A stretch of 64,000 nt of DNA, from NCBI GenBank assembly GCA_963837445.1, contig CAWINK010000022.1, forward strand, positions 496,001 through 560,000, in the 5' to 3' direction. Of the stretch, positions 35,866 through 45,022 are shown piece after piece. The notes under the pieces are model-generated. The model saw only the letters and a program-made list of their open reading frames with translations, made no database searches and was not told where the DNA came from. The stretch's first letter is position 1, and each line of letters starts with the position of its first letter. The translations under genes and the position numbers were made by a program. The stretch is from JACVRW01 sp963837445. GTDB lineage: Bacteria > Actinomycetota > Thermoleophilia > Solirubrobacterales > Thermoleophilaceae.

Positions 35866-36232
35866 CGTTGCTGGGCGGCCCGATCGTCATTCCCTTCCCG
35901 CAGACCTGGTCGCTCGCTTCGCTCGCCCTTTAAGGGCTCGCTCTGGCACGGTCTGCGTCCAGGGATGCCGATCGGGCCGCATCGTCGCGGTAGGGGCTCA
36001 GACCCCCCAAACCCTCCGAAAAGGGTCAGACCCCTCCTTGAGGGTTGGCGGCGGCCGATTCGGCGGATCGGGCCGTTCAGCGCGCCTGGGCAGCGTCGTC
36101 GCGGCCGCGGTTAGACCCCATGAGTCGCGGCCGCTCAACCCTCAACCCCCCTCAACCACCCTCCGAAAAGGGTCAGACCCCTGCTTGAGGGTTTAGCGGC
36201 GGCCTATGCGGTAGATCGGGCCGTTCAGGGAG
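35866..36232. repeat. Gene-poor 327-bp gap with a duplicated palindromic element
   Basis: No gene is seen between the ALDH stop and the PQQ-dehydrogenase stop. Apart from the hairpin at its start, the gap holds two copies of an element reading ACCCTCCGAAAAGGGTCAG then ACCCCT-C/G-CTTGAGGGTT, at about 36011-36047 and 36158-36194. The inner GGGTCAGACCC is palindromic, and ACCCTC/GAGGGT form outer arms. Homology continues beyond the element: copy 2 runs into the 3' end of the PQQ dehydrogenase, and copy 1 is followed by a decayed copy of the same 3' codons (about 36048-36080). So a gene tail plus terminator was duplicated. Confidence 0.65.
35901..35955 (+). terminator. Hairpin after the aldehyde dehydrogenase
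   Basis: Arms CAGACC (35901-35906) and GGTCTG (35950-35955) enclose further complementary segments around a CCCTTTAAGGG palindrome. It begins 36 bp after the ALDH stop and is the only strong structure there, so it is a likely terminator or processing site. Confidence 0.45.
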
Positions 36233-37394
36233 ATTGCGTAGACGCGGCCGCGGCCGTCCTCGCCGAATGAGGCAAGGCTGTCCACGTGGAGGCGTGTGGG
36301 GTGGGCTGGCGCGTTCGGGCGGCGCAGGCGGGCCAGCCGGATCGTTCCCTCGCAGTAGTCGCTGTAGATGTAGCGGCCGGTCCAGCCGCGGCCCAGTGAG
36401 CGGTCGCGAATCACATAGCCGCCGGTGATCGAGCAGAAGCCCTCGCCGTGGGTGTGCTGGAGCACGGGCCGGATGTGGCCGGGAGCCCTGCCCGACTCGT
36501 AGTTGCTGCGGCCCTCGAAGACGTCCCAGCCGAAGTTGTACCCCCCGCGCGGCGGCTTTCCGGCGCGCCCGGGGATGTAGTCGATCTCCTCGATCTCGTC
36601 CTGTCCCGACGTCGCCGATCTCGAGGATGGCCGCGCCGGCGGTCGAACGAGAAGCGGTAGGGGTTGCGAACGCCGTAGGCGTAGACCTCCGGGCGCGCCC
36701 CCGAACGGTTGCGGAACGGGTTGCTCGCCGGGATCGAGTAGCCGCCGTCGGCGCGCGGGTCGATGCGGATGATCTTTCCGAGGAAGCGGCTCAGGTTCTG
36801 GGCGTTCTCGTCCGGGTCGCCGCCACCACCGCCATCGCCGAAGCCGGCGTAGAGCATGCCGTCGGCGCCCACCTGGAGCTGTCCGCCCTTGTGGTTGCCG
36901 CGGTGGTGCGGGACGCGGATGACCGACCGGCGCGAGCCCGGGTCCGCGCGGTTCGGTGTGCCCGCGGCGGCCCGGAACTGGTCGATCTGGAGGAAGCCCT
37001 GCTGGTCTGTGTAGTAGACGTAGAAGCGCCGCGAGCTCGCGTAGTCGCGCGCGAACGCCATCGACAGCAGGCCGCTCTCGCCGCCGCTCGTGACGCGGTC
37101 GGAGATGTCGAGGAAGGGCTGCCCGAGCACCCGTCCCCTCTGAACGACCCGGATCGTGCCCGCGCGCTCGACCACGAACCGGCGCCTGTCGCCGCGCGGA
37201 GCGGTGAGGTAGGTCGGCTCGTTGAAGCTGCCGAGCCGCAGGAGCCGCACCGGGCGCTTCTGCGCGGGCGCAGCCGGCGCGTCACTCGGCGTGCTCGCGG
37301 CCGGCTTCGTGGCCATCGTCTGCTCTGAGTCGCCCTCGCTGCAGCCTGCGAACGCGACGAGCAGTACGGGAAGGATGTATCGGCGAGCCCTCAC
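36193..37394 (-). CDS. PQQ-type sugar dehydrogenase lipoprotein (glucose/sorbosone dehydrogenase), two frameshifts
   Basis: Beta-propeller dehydrogenase of about 400 aa. The start GTG 37392-37394 gives a lipoprotein signal (RRYILPVLLVAFAGC) with the lipobox cysteine at the end. Propeller blocks FNEPTYLTAPRGD, RFVVERAGTIRV, GGESGLLSMAFARDYA, HHRGNHKGGQLQVGADGMLYAGFGDGG are standard for soluble aldose/sorbosone dehydrogenases. Frameshifts at about 36645 and 36612 are bridged by ILEIGDVGTG and GQDEIEEIDYIPG; the end reads GPIYRIGRR. The FGDGGGGGDPDENAQN calcium loop is present. A membrane-anchored periplasmic-side sugar or alcohol dehydrogenase; PQQ use is inferred from the family. Confidence 0.8.
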
Positions 37395-37430
37395 GCAACC
37401 GCAGTATGGCAACGCTAATCTTCGGCCCTT

Positions 37431-37504
37431 CGGGCTGTGGCGCAGCTTGGTAGCGCGCTCCGTTCGGGTCGGAGAGGTCGCTGGTTCAAATCCAGTCAGC
37501 CCGA
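37431..37504 (+). tRNA. tRNA-Pro (anticodon CGG)
   Basis: A 74-nt cloverleaf folds cleanly: acceptor CGGGCTG/CAGCCCG, D arm GCGC/GCGC with loop AGCTTGGTA, anticodon stem CTCCG/CGGAG around TTCGGGT, a five-base variable loop and T arm GCTGG/CCAGT with TTCAAAT. Anticodon CGG reads proline CCG. The 3' CCA is not encoded. It lies in the gap between the PQQ dehydrogenase and the regulator genes. Confidence 0.95.
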
Positions 37505-37659
37505 CTTACCGCGCCACTCGCCGCTCTAGCGGCGCTTGGCGTTCCACCGAGCGTCCCGTAGTGCAGACAGGTCGCCGCCTGGTCGAACTACAGCCCGTCG
37601 ACGTCCAGCGTGACCCGACCCGGGTTCGGATCGGAAGCTGCCAGGCAGGAGTGAGCGGC

Positions 37660-38693
37660 TCAGAGCTTCAGCCCGGCTCGCTGCGAGGTCCTCCCCGATC
37701 GCCGCCTTGACAGCCGCCTCCGCCACTGCCGCGCTGCGCAAGCTCTAGGGCGGTTCATCCGCATGCGCACCGTGCTGCCCTGCTCGGAGGAGCGCACCTG
37801 CACCAGGTCGCACACCAGGTTCACGAGCCACATGCCGTGGCCACCCACCTGGCCGACCGCGGGTTCCTGGCGCCCGATCAGGGGCTGGACGATGTGGCCG
37901 CCGTCGCGCACCTCGCAGACCAGCCCGTCGGCGTCCTCCCACAGCCGCAGCGTTCCCTCCTCGCCGGCGTGGTGGATGCTGTTGGAGAGCACCTCGTTCA
38001 CCGCCAGCATGAAGTCCTCCGCGCGCTCGCCGAGCCCGGCCTCCTCCGCTCGCGCCCGCACGAGCAGGCGCGCGACGCGCAGGGCGGAGCTGGTGACCCT
38101 CAGCTCCTCGGCACGTCGCGGGCGGCACGGTCAGGTCGTCGGCGAAGCGCGCGGCGACCTGCTCGATCCCGCAGTAGTCGTGTGACACCTGCTCCGCGCC
38201 GTCGTACGAGACGACCGGGTGGCTGCGGCGTGCCTCCGCGATCACGTCGTCCGGAAGCGCCGCCGTGTCGTACGGGCAGATCAGGCGGAAGTCGTCCGCC
38301 CCCGCGAAGGCGAGGTTGATCAGCGACTCATGCAGCTGGCACTCGGACAGCTCGGAGGGATTGCGCTCGGCCCAGATCGGCTCGCCGATGCCGCGCATGC
38401 CCGCCTCCGCCGCCGGCATGGTCGGCGACGAACCGGCTCCACGCCGGGATGATGCGCGCCGGGTTGCGACCCACCACCTCCATGTCGACGAGGTGCACCT
38501 CCGCGGCGCGGGCGGCGAGCGCCTGGCGCAGGAGCTCGAGCTTGCGCGCGCCGACCATGACCAGCACCGGCTCATCGCGCTCGAGACCGTCATGGACGAA
38601 GGCCAAGGAGCGGTCGACGAATTGATCGTCGCCCTCGTAGAAAACGGCCTCGTGATGAAAGGTCGTTGAAGTGGTCAGCGCGGAGCCCACCAC
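37660..38693 (-). CDS. RsbA-like regulator: MEDS sensor domain plus HATPase, two frameshifts
   Basis: Protein of about 344 aa after correction. The N-terminal MEDS domain is seen in HHEAVFYEGDDQFVDRSLAFVHDGLERDEPVLVMVG. The middle part (about 38420-38110) reads AERNPSELSECQLHESLINLAF and ADDFRLICPYDTAALPDD. The C-terminal part is an RsbW-like anti-sigma ATPase: GERAEDFMLAVNEVLSNSIHH (N box), VCEVRDGG, and VGGHGMWLVNLVCDLVQVR (G box). Frames change near 38425 and 38115. Such proteins bind anti-sigma or anti-anti-sigma partners in the stress response. Starts with GTG at 38691-38693. Its true stop may be earlier than 37660 since the tail is Arg-rich. Confidence 0.78.
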
Positions 38694-38748
38694 TTGGTGA
38701 TACCCATGTGGGTCGTAAAGCTAGCCCTGCTGGGACAATTTGTCTCCC

Positions 38749-38952
38749 CTAAGCTGCGACGGCGTTGTAATAGCGCACGGCCAATCCGGTGAGCAGGGTC
38801 TCGAAGCAGGCCTCGAGCGTCATGTCGTGCTCATCGGCATACACCCGCAGCCCGGCGGCCTCGATCGCCTCGGCCTGGGCGATGACCTCCTCCACGAGAT
38901 CGGGGTGCTGGTCGCAGAAATAGGCCCCCATCGAGTAGAGGCTCGTGTCCAT
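38749..38952 (-). CDS. Small helical protein of unknown function
   Basis: Not recognised. The 67-aa frame from ATG 38952 reads MDTSLYSMGAYFCDQHP, a helical core LVEEVIAQAEAIEAAGLRVY, then ADEHDMTLEACFETLLTG and ends AVRYYNAVAA. Coding-like sequence (AEDPFLESL) continues upstream in frame, and a one-base shift would link it to a GTG at 39007, so the real protein is probably about 85 aa. It lies between the RsbA-like regulator and the ECF sigma gene, both leftward, and may belong to that regulatory unit. Confidence 0.5.
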   Translation of the reverse strand: MDTSLYSMGAYFCDQHPDLVEEVIAQAEAIEAAGLRVYADEHDMTLEACFETLLTGLAVRYYNAVAA

Positions 38953-39046
38953 GAGCGACTCGAGGAACGGGTCCTCGGCGCGTCGCCCGGCTGCGCTTCG
39001 CGGCCACGGCGGGCAGGTTACCCGCGCGCTCGCGGCGGCACCGCGC

Positions 39047-40446
39047 TCAGGGAAGGTCTTCGGGCAGCGCGTCTGTGACCGGCGCGGTGTCCGGCAGCGG
39101 CACGGCCGGGAGCTCCAGGCGCGGCAGGGACGGTCGGGTCCCTGCGGCAGGCGTTACCGGAGGCAGCTCGGGCAGCGAGAGCTTGACCTCGACAGAGGGC
39201 GACTCAGGCTCGGGTCGGTCCGCGGGAGGGCGGGCAGATCGGGGGACGACCCATCCAGGCCGGGCGCTGAGGGCACCGTCGCAGGGCCGCGCTGCGAGCC
39301 GGATTCGGTACCGGCACCGCCGGTATCGGTCGAACGGCCGGCGCGACCCCCTGCCGGACCGGAAGCTCCCCGCCCGGGCGCCTGGCGCGTTCCCCGACGC
39401 TCCCCGCCCGTGGCGGCTCCGGTGGCGCCGCGCTGCTGTTCTCCCGTCCCCCCTGCTGAGCGCTCGGCCGCGACCCGGCCATTCCCGGCCCCGTCGCGAT
39501 CCCCGCCCAGCGCTCCGGTCCCGAGTGCCGCGCCTCCCGCACCCGCCAGCGCCGCCACGGCCACAAGAGCCGCGGCACGCTCTGCCAGCGGGGCCGCACC
39601 GGCACCCGATCCAAAGAATCCCATGATCCCGCCGCCGTCTCCGCCGGAGCGGCGCAGGAGCCAGGGCAGCGGCAGCAGCGCCGCGGCCTTCTGGCGAAGC
39701 GCGGCGAGCGCGGACAGCGGCTCGATCCCAAGCTCGCGGGCACGGCGGCGACAGCTGTGGCAGCGGCGCGCGTGACGCGCGAGCCGCTGCTCCTCCGCGC
39801 CGCGCTGCTGGCCCCGGGCGATGCGCGCGATCGTGAGCGCCATCGCCTCGCAGCGGCGCCCCTCGGACAGCTCCTCGTACTCGGTCTCGAGCCGCCGGCG
39901 CGCCCGGAACAGGGCGCTCTCCACGGCCGGCCGCGTGAGGTCGAGCTTCTGGCCGATCTCGCGATAGGACATCCCCTCGAGCTCGCGCATCACGAGGACG
40001 CGCGAGTGGACGTCCGAGAGCTCGTCGAAGGCGCCCTGGAGGTGATCCATCCGCTCCTTGGTCACGAGCGCGGCGTCGGGCGAGCCGTCGAGCCCGACCA
40101 GGCGGTGGCGGTCGGACGCCCGCAGGCCGTCGTCGGCGTCCATGGAGACCTCGACCGCGTGGTTGTTGCGCCGGTACGAGTCGATCGCCGCGTTGCGGGC
40201 GATCTGGTAGATCCAGGGCTTGAAGTTGATCTCCGCGTCCGTGGCGCGCATGCGGCGCAGCGCGGACAGGAACGCCTCCTGGGCTACGTCCTCGCAGCGC
40301 GCCGGGTCGTGGAGCATCCCGCAGACGAACCGCGCTATGCGCGGCTGGTAGCGCCGGTAGAGCTCCTCGAAGGCGGAGTCATCACCGGCTCGCACCGCAG
40401 CGACGAGTTCGGCGTCGGCGGCCTCGCAACCTGCTGTGGCGATCAA
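39047..40446 (-). CDS. ECF-type sigma factor with zinc-finger, TM helix and Pro-rich C-terminus
   Basis: Unusual sigma factor of about 466 aa. Sigma region 2 (AFEELYRRYQPRIARFVCGML, then DVAQEAFLSALRRM) and region 4 (LSDVHSRVLVMRELEGMSYREIGQKLDLTRPAVESALFRARRRL) occupy residues 1-190. An anti-sigma-like cysteine/histidine motif follows (RLARHARRCHSCRRRA), then a hydrophobic helix (AERAAALVAVAALAGAGGAAL) and a Gly/Pro/Ser-rich tail. A one-base shift at about 39220 gives a Pro-rich end (LSLPELPPVTPAAG, LPRLELPAVPLPD) and a stop at 39047. The order places sigma, zinc-binding module and membrane anchor in one chain. The gene is divergent from nif3. Confidence 0.82.
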
Positions 40447-40528
40447 TTAAGCATCCCTGCGACGAAAAACACGTGAGCCCGCAAGATTTACCCCAGTTGA
40501 GCGCGATTCTAAATATCGTCCGGCACAA

Positions 40529-41287
40529 ATGGCGCACTTAAACGACGTCATCTCCTATCTCGACGACCTTCTCGAGGCCCCGGATTTCCCTGACTACGGC
40601 CCAAACGGCCTTCAGGTCCCGGGTCCCGAAGAGGTGAAGGTAGTGGCGACCGGCGTCTCCGCCCACCTCGATCTCTTCACGCACGCCGCCGAGGCCGGCG
40701 CGCAGCTCGTGATCGCTCACCACGGGCTGTTCTGGGACTTCCACCCGCGCTCGCTCTCGCCCACGATGAGGGAGCGCCTGCGGGTGCTCTTCGACAACGA
40801 CATCGCCCTTGCCGGCTACCACCTGCCGCTCGACGCCCACCCCGAGGTGGGGAACAACGCCCTCATCTGCGCCGCGCTCGGGCTCGAGCGGGGCGAGCCG
40901 TTCGGGGAGCACCGCGGGCGCAGCGTCGGCTTCGTGGGGCGCTCGGCCGACGGGGTCGAGTTCGGGGAGCTGCGGCGCCGCTGCACGGCGGTCTTCGGCC
41001 AGGAGCCGTTCACGTGGGACAGCGGGCCCGAGCTCGTGCGGAGCGTGGGGATCGTGTCCGGCGCCGCGGCCTCGAGCTTCGGCGAGGCGATCGCCCTGGG
41101 CCTCGACGCATTCCTCACCGGTGAGCCGGCCGAGCACGTGATGGCGGACGCCCTCGAGAGCGGCACGCACTTCATCGCCGCGGGCCATTACGCCACCGAG
41201 ACGTTCGGCGTGCGGCGGCTGGGAGAGCTCGTGGCGGACAGGTTCGGGGTCGAACACCGCTTCATCGCCGCGCCGAACCCGATTTGA
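40529..41287 (+). CDS. Nif3-like dinuclear metal-centre protein
   Basis: Protein of 252 aa of the NIF3/YbgI family, a hexameric toroid binding two metal ions. Motifs: YGPNGLQVPG near the N-terminus, QLVIAHHGLFWD (metal-binding His pair, about residue 64), YHLPLDAHPEVGNNALIC, and the C-terminal AGHYATETFGVRRLGE. It is the short form lacking the central PII-like insert. Widely conserved, with roles proposed as cyclohydrolase or metal chaperone but not settled. Divergent from the ECF sigma gene over an 82-bp AT-richer gap that should hold both promoters. Confidence 0.9.
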   Translation: MAHLNDVISYLDDLLEAPDFPDYGPNGLQVPGPEEVKVVATGVSAHLDLFTHAAEAGAQLVIAHHGLFWDFHPRSLSPTMRERLRVLFDNDIALAGYHLPLDAHPEVGNNALICAALGLERGEPFGEHRGRSVGFVGRSADGVEFGELRRRCTAVFGQEPFTWDSGPELVRSVGIVSGAAASSFGEAIALGLDAFLTGEPAEHVMADALESGTHFIAAGHYATETFGVRRLGELVADRFGVEHRFIAAPNPI

Positions 41288-41379
41288 GTTCGCATTTTGG
41301 GGAAATTTGGTTGCGCCGACCGGCACAAGCGATACCCTCAGGGAGACGCTGTGCAAAGCGACGAGGAGGATGTAAGTAC

Positions 41380-41556
41380 ATGGCGATCCACCTGACGCCT
41401 ACCGAACTCGGCCGCGAGGCTGGGATGCACCGCAGGGAGGTCATCTCACGGTGTATGGAGATGGGCGTACCGATCTTCCAGGGACGGATCGACAAGACGC
41501 TCTTCATCTCGAGCCTCAAGGACGCACAGCAGAAGCGCGAGCTCGCGAAGGCGTAG
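41380..41556 (+). CDS. Small HTH-like protein, unknown function
   Basis: Protein of 58 aa not matching a named family. It reads MAIHLTPTELGREAGMHRREVIS..., a helix-turn-helix-like pattern (TELGREAGMHRREVISRCMEMG), then VPIFQGRIDKTLFISSL and a charged helix ending RELAKA. The start is secured by a strong ribosome site GAGGAGGA (about 41362-41369) before ATG 41380. Followed by a perfect terminator hairpin, so it is a monocistronic gene. Possibly a DNA-binding or MerR-like fragment; low certainty on role but high that it is expressed. Confidence 0.75.
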   Translation: MAIHLTPTELGREAGMHRREVISRCMEMGVPIFQGRIDKTLFISSLKDAQQKRELAKA

Positions 41557-41580
41557 CCCCGGGAGTCGGCCGTAGGGCAA

Positions 41581-41601
41581 GCACCGGGCGGTGCCCGGTG
41601 C
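41581..41601 (+). terminator. Perfect 9-bp hairpin after the small HTH-like gene
   Basis: GCACCGGGC at 41581-41589 and GCCCGGTGC at 41593-41601 pair perfectly around a 3-nt GGT loop, 24 bp after the stop. No T-tract follows, as is common in high-GC actinobacteria. It separates the small gene from the acyl-CoA synthetase at 41627. Confidence 0.7.
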
Positions 41602-41626
41602 GCAGCTAGGGCTTACACTCCCGCGC

Positions 41627-43444
41627 ATGGAAGCAGTCACCGCTGGCGCGTCGCGCGCCGAAGGCACGGGCTCAAAGACGATTGCGGACCTGCTGCCGCT
41701 CGCCGTCAAGAAGTACGGCGACAAGGCGGCTCAGCGCTACAAGGTCGGCGACGAGTGGGTCGACTCCTCCTACGCCGAGCTCGGCGAGGTGGTCAAGGAG
41801 GTAGCCCTCGGGCTCGTGGACCTCGGCATCCAGCCGGGCGACAAGGTCTCGATCCTCGCCCACACGCGCCCTGAGTGGACGCACGCGTGCTTCGGCATCC
41901 TCACCGCCGGCGGCACCCTCGTCACGATCTACCAGACGAACTCGCCCGAGGAGTGCCAGTACGTGCTCGAGCACTCGGACTCGCGGGCGATCTTCGCCGA
42001 GGACGCGGAGCAGCTCGCGAAGGTGCGCGAGGTCGAGGACAAGTGTCCCGAGCTCGAGCACGTGATCGTGATGGACCCGAGCGGCGCCGAGCTTGGCGAC
42101 GCGCTCTCGCTCGACGCGCTCCGCGAGCGCGGCCGCGGCCGTGACGAGTCCGAGTGGGAGGCGCGCTACCAGGCCGTCACGCCGGACGACATCTGCCTCT
42201 ACATCTACACGTCCGGCACCACTGGCCCGCCGAAGGGCTGCCTGCTCTCGCACGCCAACTACCGCGCGATCACGGACGCCGTCGTGGACCAGAGCCCGCT
42301 CGTGGAGGGCGATTCCTCGTACCTCTTCCTCCCGCTCGCGCACGCCTTCGCGATCCTGATCCAGTTCGCCACCTTCGAGCTCGGCGCGGCGCTCGCCTAC
42401 TGGTCGCGCGACCCGAAGATGATCATCGCGGACATCACGCAGGTGAACCCGAGCTTCTTCCCGTCCGTGCCGCGCATGTTCGAGAAGATCTACACGCTCG
42501 CCACCTCGAACATCGAGGACAAGGAGCAGCTTCGCAAGGCCGTGGAGCTGGGCGTGAAGGTGCGCATGATGCGCGAGGCCGGCGAGGAGGTGCCCGAGGA
42601 GCTCCAGCAGGCCTTCGACAAGGCGGAGGAGAGCCTCTTCAAGAACGTGCGCGGGCTGTTCGGCACGAACATGCGCGAGTGCGTGACCGGCGCCGCGCCG
42701 ATCGCCGGAGAGATCCTCGAGTTCTTCTACGCGTGCGGCGTGCCGGTGATGGAGGGCTACGGCATGACCGAGACCTCCACGAGCGCCAGCGTGAACCGCC
42801 CCGAGGGGAACAACTTCCGCTTCGGCTCGGTGGGCAAGCCCCAGAAGGACGTGGAGGTGCGGATCGCCGACGACGGCGAGGTGCTCATCAAGGGCCCGAA
42901 CATCTTCCAGGGCTACTACAAGAACGAGGACGCCACGAAGGAGACGCTCGAGAACGGCTGGCTCCACACCGGCGACCTCGGCCGGCTCGACGACGACGGT
43001 TTCCTCTACATCACCGGCCGCAAGAAGGACATCATCATCACGGCGGGCGGCAAGAACATCACGCCGGCGAACCTCGAGAACGGGCTCAAGCAGAACCGCT
43101 GGATCTCGCAGGCCGTGGTGATCGGCGACCGCCGCCCGTACCTCGTCGCGCTCGTGACGATCGACCCCGAGGAGGCGCCGGCGCTCGCCGAGGAGCTCGG
43201 GATCGAGGACGCCGACCCCGCCGCGCTCGCCCAGAACGAGCAGGTGCGGGAGGAGATCCAGAAGGCCATCGACGACGTGAACTCGCACGTGGGCCCGGTG
43301 GAGCAGATCAAGCGCTTCGAGATCCTCGACCACGACCTCTCGCAGGAGACCGGCGAGCTCACGCCGACGCTGAAGGTGAAGCGCAACGTGGTGCACGAGA
43401 AGTTCGCCGACGTGGTGGACCGCATCTACAGCGCCCCGCGCTAG
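41627..43444 (+). CDS. Long-chain acyl-CoA synthetase (FadD15-like)
   Basis: AMP-forming ligase of 605 aa that activates long-chain fatty acids for beta-oxidation or lipid synthesis. IYTSGTTGPPKGCLLSH is the P-loop-like motif (about residues 194-210), VMEGYGMTETSTSASVN the A5 block, WLHTGDLGRLDDDGFLYITGRKKD the A7/A8 block. The lid insertion KVRMMREAGEEVPEELQQAFDKAEESLF, typical of bacterial long-chain FadD15/FAAL-like ACSLs, is present. ATG 41627. A small TM protein follows 15 bp later. Confidence 0.92.
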   Translation: MEAVTAGASRAEGTGSKTIADLLPLAVKKYGDKAAQRYKVGDEWVDSSYAELGEVVKEVALGLVDLGIQPGDKVSILAHTRPEWTHACFGILTAGGTLVTIYQTNSPEECQYVLEHSDSRAIFAEDAEQLAKVREVEDKCPELEHVIVMDPSGAELGDALSLDALRERGRGRDESEWEARYQAVTPDDICLYIYTSGTTGPPKGCLLSHANYRAITDAVVDQSPLVEGDSSYLFLPLAHAFAILIQFATFELGAALAYWSRDPKMIIADITQVNPSFFPSVPRMFEKIYTLATSNIEDKEQLRKAVELGVKVRMMREAGEEVPEELQQAFDKAEESLFKNVRGLFGTNMRECVTGAAPIAGEILEFFYACGVPVMEGYGMTETSTSASVNRPEGNNFRFGSVGKPQKDVEVRIADDGEVLIKGPNIFQGYYKNEDATKETLENGWLHTGDLGRLDDDGFLYITGRKKDIIITAGGKNITPANLENGLKQNRWISQAVVIGDRRPYLVALVTIDPEEAPALAEELGIEDADPAALAQNEQVREEIQKAIDDVNSHVGPVEQIKRFEILDHDLSQETGELTPTLKVKRNVVHEKFADVVDRIYSAPR

Positions 43445-43459
43445 CTAGCCTCTCGCAGG

Positions 43460-43933
43460 TTGGCCAGCAACGACCCGACTGACACCGGCGGTCTCTTCGT
43501 CGGCCGGCGCCCCGGCACGGGGCCGGTGCGCTACCCGAAGGTCGAGCCCGCATCCCAGCGCCGCCGCCGCGCGGATGCGCTGTTGGCTCATGGGCTGCTC
43601 GCCATCGAGCTGGTCCTCTGCCTGTCGCTGTTGGGACCGCAGCCGCTCGCGTGGTTCTGGCTCGGATCCCAGGTCGATTACCAGACCGGTTACGTCACGG
43701 CGGGCATCGCGACGATCATGCTCGGCTGCCTGGCGTCGCTGATGCTGACGATGGCGCTGGCGAAGCGGGTGGACCATGCGTGGAAGCTGGTTCGCCGCGC
43801 GGCTGGTCATCGCCAGGATCGCGGAGCGCTCGAGCGGATCTTCGCCTCGAGCGTGGCCGTGGCGCTGGTCGTGTTCGTGATCTGGTTCCTCGTGATCCTG
43901 GGCCCGGGACCGTCCATCGCGCCGAGCAACTAG
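43460..43933 (+). CDS. Three-helix small membrane protein
   Basis: Protein of 157 aa, no family recognised. A charged N-terminus (about 40 residues with RRRRAD) precedes three hydrophobic helices: LLAHGLLAIELVLCLSLLG, AGIATIMLGCLASLMLTMAL and ASSVAVALVVFVIWFLVILG. Starts with TTG at 43460, 15 bp after the acyl-CoA synthetase; its stop abuts the GTG of the aminotransferase, so it sits in a three-gene unit. Function unknown. Confidence 0.7.
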   Translation: MASNDPTDTGGLFVGRRPGTGPVRYPKVEPASQRRRRADALLAHGLLAIELVLCLSLLGPQPLAWFWLGSQVDYQTGYVTAGIATIMLGCLASLMLTMALAKRVDHAWKLVRRAAGHRQDRGALERIFASSVAVALVVFVIWFLVILGPGPSIAPSN

Positions 43934-45022
43934 GTGGCGGGCTTCCGCGACTACTACAGGCAGTTCGACGACTTCGACGAGTCGGCGCTCAACGTGGAGC
44001 GCCGCGAACGCCGCCGGCAGGAGAAGCAGCACGCGCTCGAGCGGGTGCCGGACATCGACCTGTCGGGCACCGAGTGGCCCGACCTGCCGCACTCGGAGAT
44101 CGCGAACGCGGCGATCGCGCGGGCGCGCGGGCGCCTGAACGTCTATCCGGACCGGCACTCCACCACGGCGCGCCGCCTGCTCGCCGAACGCCTCTCGGTC
44201 GCGCCCGACCAGATCGCGCTGGGGAACGGGGCTGCGGAGCTGCTCCAGTCGGCTGCGCTGGCGCTGCTGTCGCCCGGCGACGAGCTGGTCATGCCGTGGC
44301 CCTCGTATCCGCTCTATCCGCTGCTGGCGGCGCACGCGGGTGCCACGCCGGTGGCCGTGGACCACGGGCCGCTGGTGGATGCGGTGACCGACCGGGCCAA
44401 GGCTGTGGTGATCTGCAACCCCAACGACCCGACCGGCACCTACCTCGCCTCCGAGGAGCTCGGCACGCTGATGTCGGCGCTGCCCGACCACGTGTACGTG
44501 CTGCTGGACGAGGCCCTCATCCACTTCCAGGACGTGGAGGGCGTGGACGCGTGCCTGCGGTTGGTCGACGCCTTCCCGCGCCTGCTCGTGGTGCGGAGCT
44601 TCTCGAAGATCTATGGCCTGTCGGGCCTGCGCGCCGGCTACGCGGTGGGCTCGGACGCGCGACTCCTGGCAGCAGTCGCCCCCGTGCTCGGCATCAACGC
44701 GCTGTCGCAGGCGGCGGTGGAGCACGCGCTCCAGCACGGCGACGCCGAGATCGCACGGCGCCGCCGCGCCGTGGTGCACGAGCGCCACTTCCTCACGGGT
44801 CAGCTGCGCGCACTGGGCGCGGACGTGACCGACAGCCAGGCGAACTTCCTCTGGATCCGCCTTGGCGACCTGAGCGGCGACACGCTGGCCAACGCCCTCC
44901 GCAAGCAGGGCGTGATCGTCGCGCCGGGTGGCCCGCTTGGCGAGGAGCACCACATCCGCGCGGCCGTGCGGAACGAGCAGGCGTCGAAGCGCCTGCTCGT
45001 TGCGATCGAGAACCTGCTCTAG
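43934..45022 (+). CDS. HisC-like PLP aminotransferase
   Basis: Class I/II aminotransferase of 362 aa. LGNGAAELLQSAALALLSPGD, CNPNDPTGTYL, LLDEALIHF (PLP aspartate) and the Schiff-base lysine in RSFSKIYGLSGLRAGY (about residue 227) follow the histidinol-phosphate aminotransferase pattern; FLWIRLG and the C-terminal arginine block IRAAVRNEQ fit too. No other histidine genes are near, so it may act on another amino acid, for example threonine-phosphate. The GTG start immediately follows the previous stop. Its stop marks the last good sequence before the AT-rich block. Confidence 0.85.
   Translation: MAGFRDYYRQFDDFDESALNVERRERRRQEKQHALERVPDIDLSGTEWPDLPHSEIANAAIARARGRLNVYPDRHSTTARRLLAERLSVAPDQIALGNGAAELLQSAALALLSPGDELVMPWPSYPLYPLLAAHAGATPVAVDHGPLVDAVTDRAKAVVICNPNDPTGTYLASEELGTLMSALPDHVYVLLDEALIHFQDVEGVDACLRLVDAFPRLLVVRSFSKIYGLSGLRAGYAVGSDARLLAAVAPVLGINALSQAAVEHALQHGDAEIARRRRAVVHERHFLTGQLRALGADVTDSQANFLWIRLGDLSGDTLANALRKQGVIVAPGGPLGEEHHIRAAVRNEQASKRLLVAIENLL

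Noticed and set aside
38694..38720. SigB/SigF-type promoter with GGGTAT ahead of the RsbA-like gene
   Set aside because: A GGGTAT hexamer exists on the minus strand but no matching -35 element at correct spacing.
41672..44953. Long minus-strand frames over the acyl-CoA synthetase and aminotransferase genes
   Set aside because: Antisense shadows rich in Val/Arg/His with no domain.
43934..45022. Part of a histidine operon
   Set aside because: Only a HisC-like enzyme is present; no other his gene nearby.
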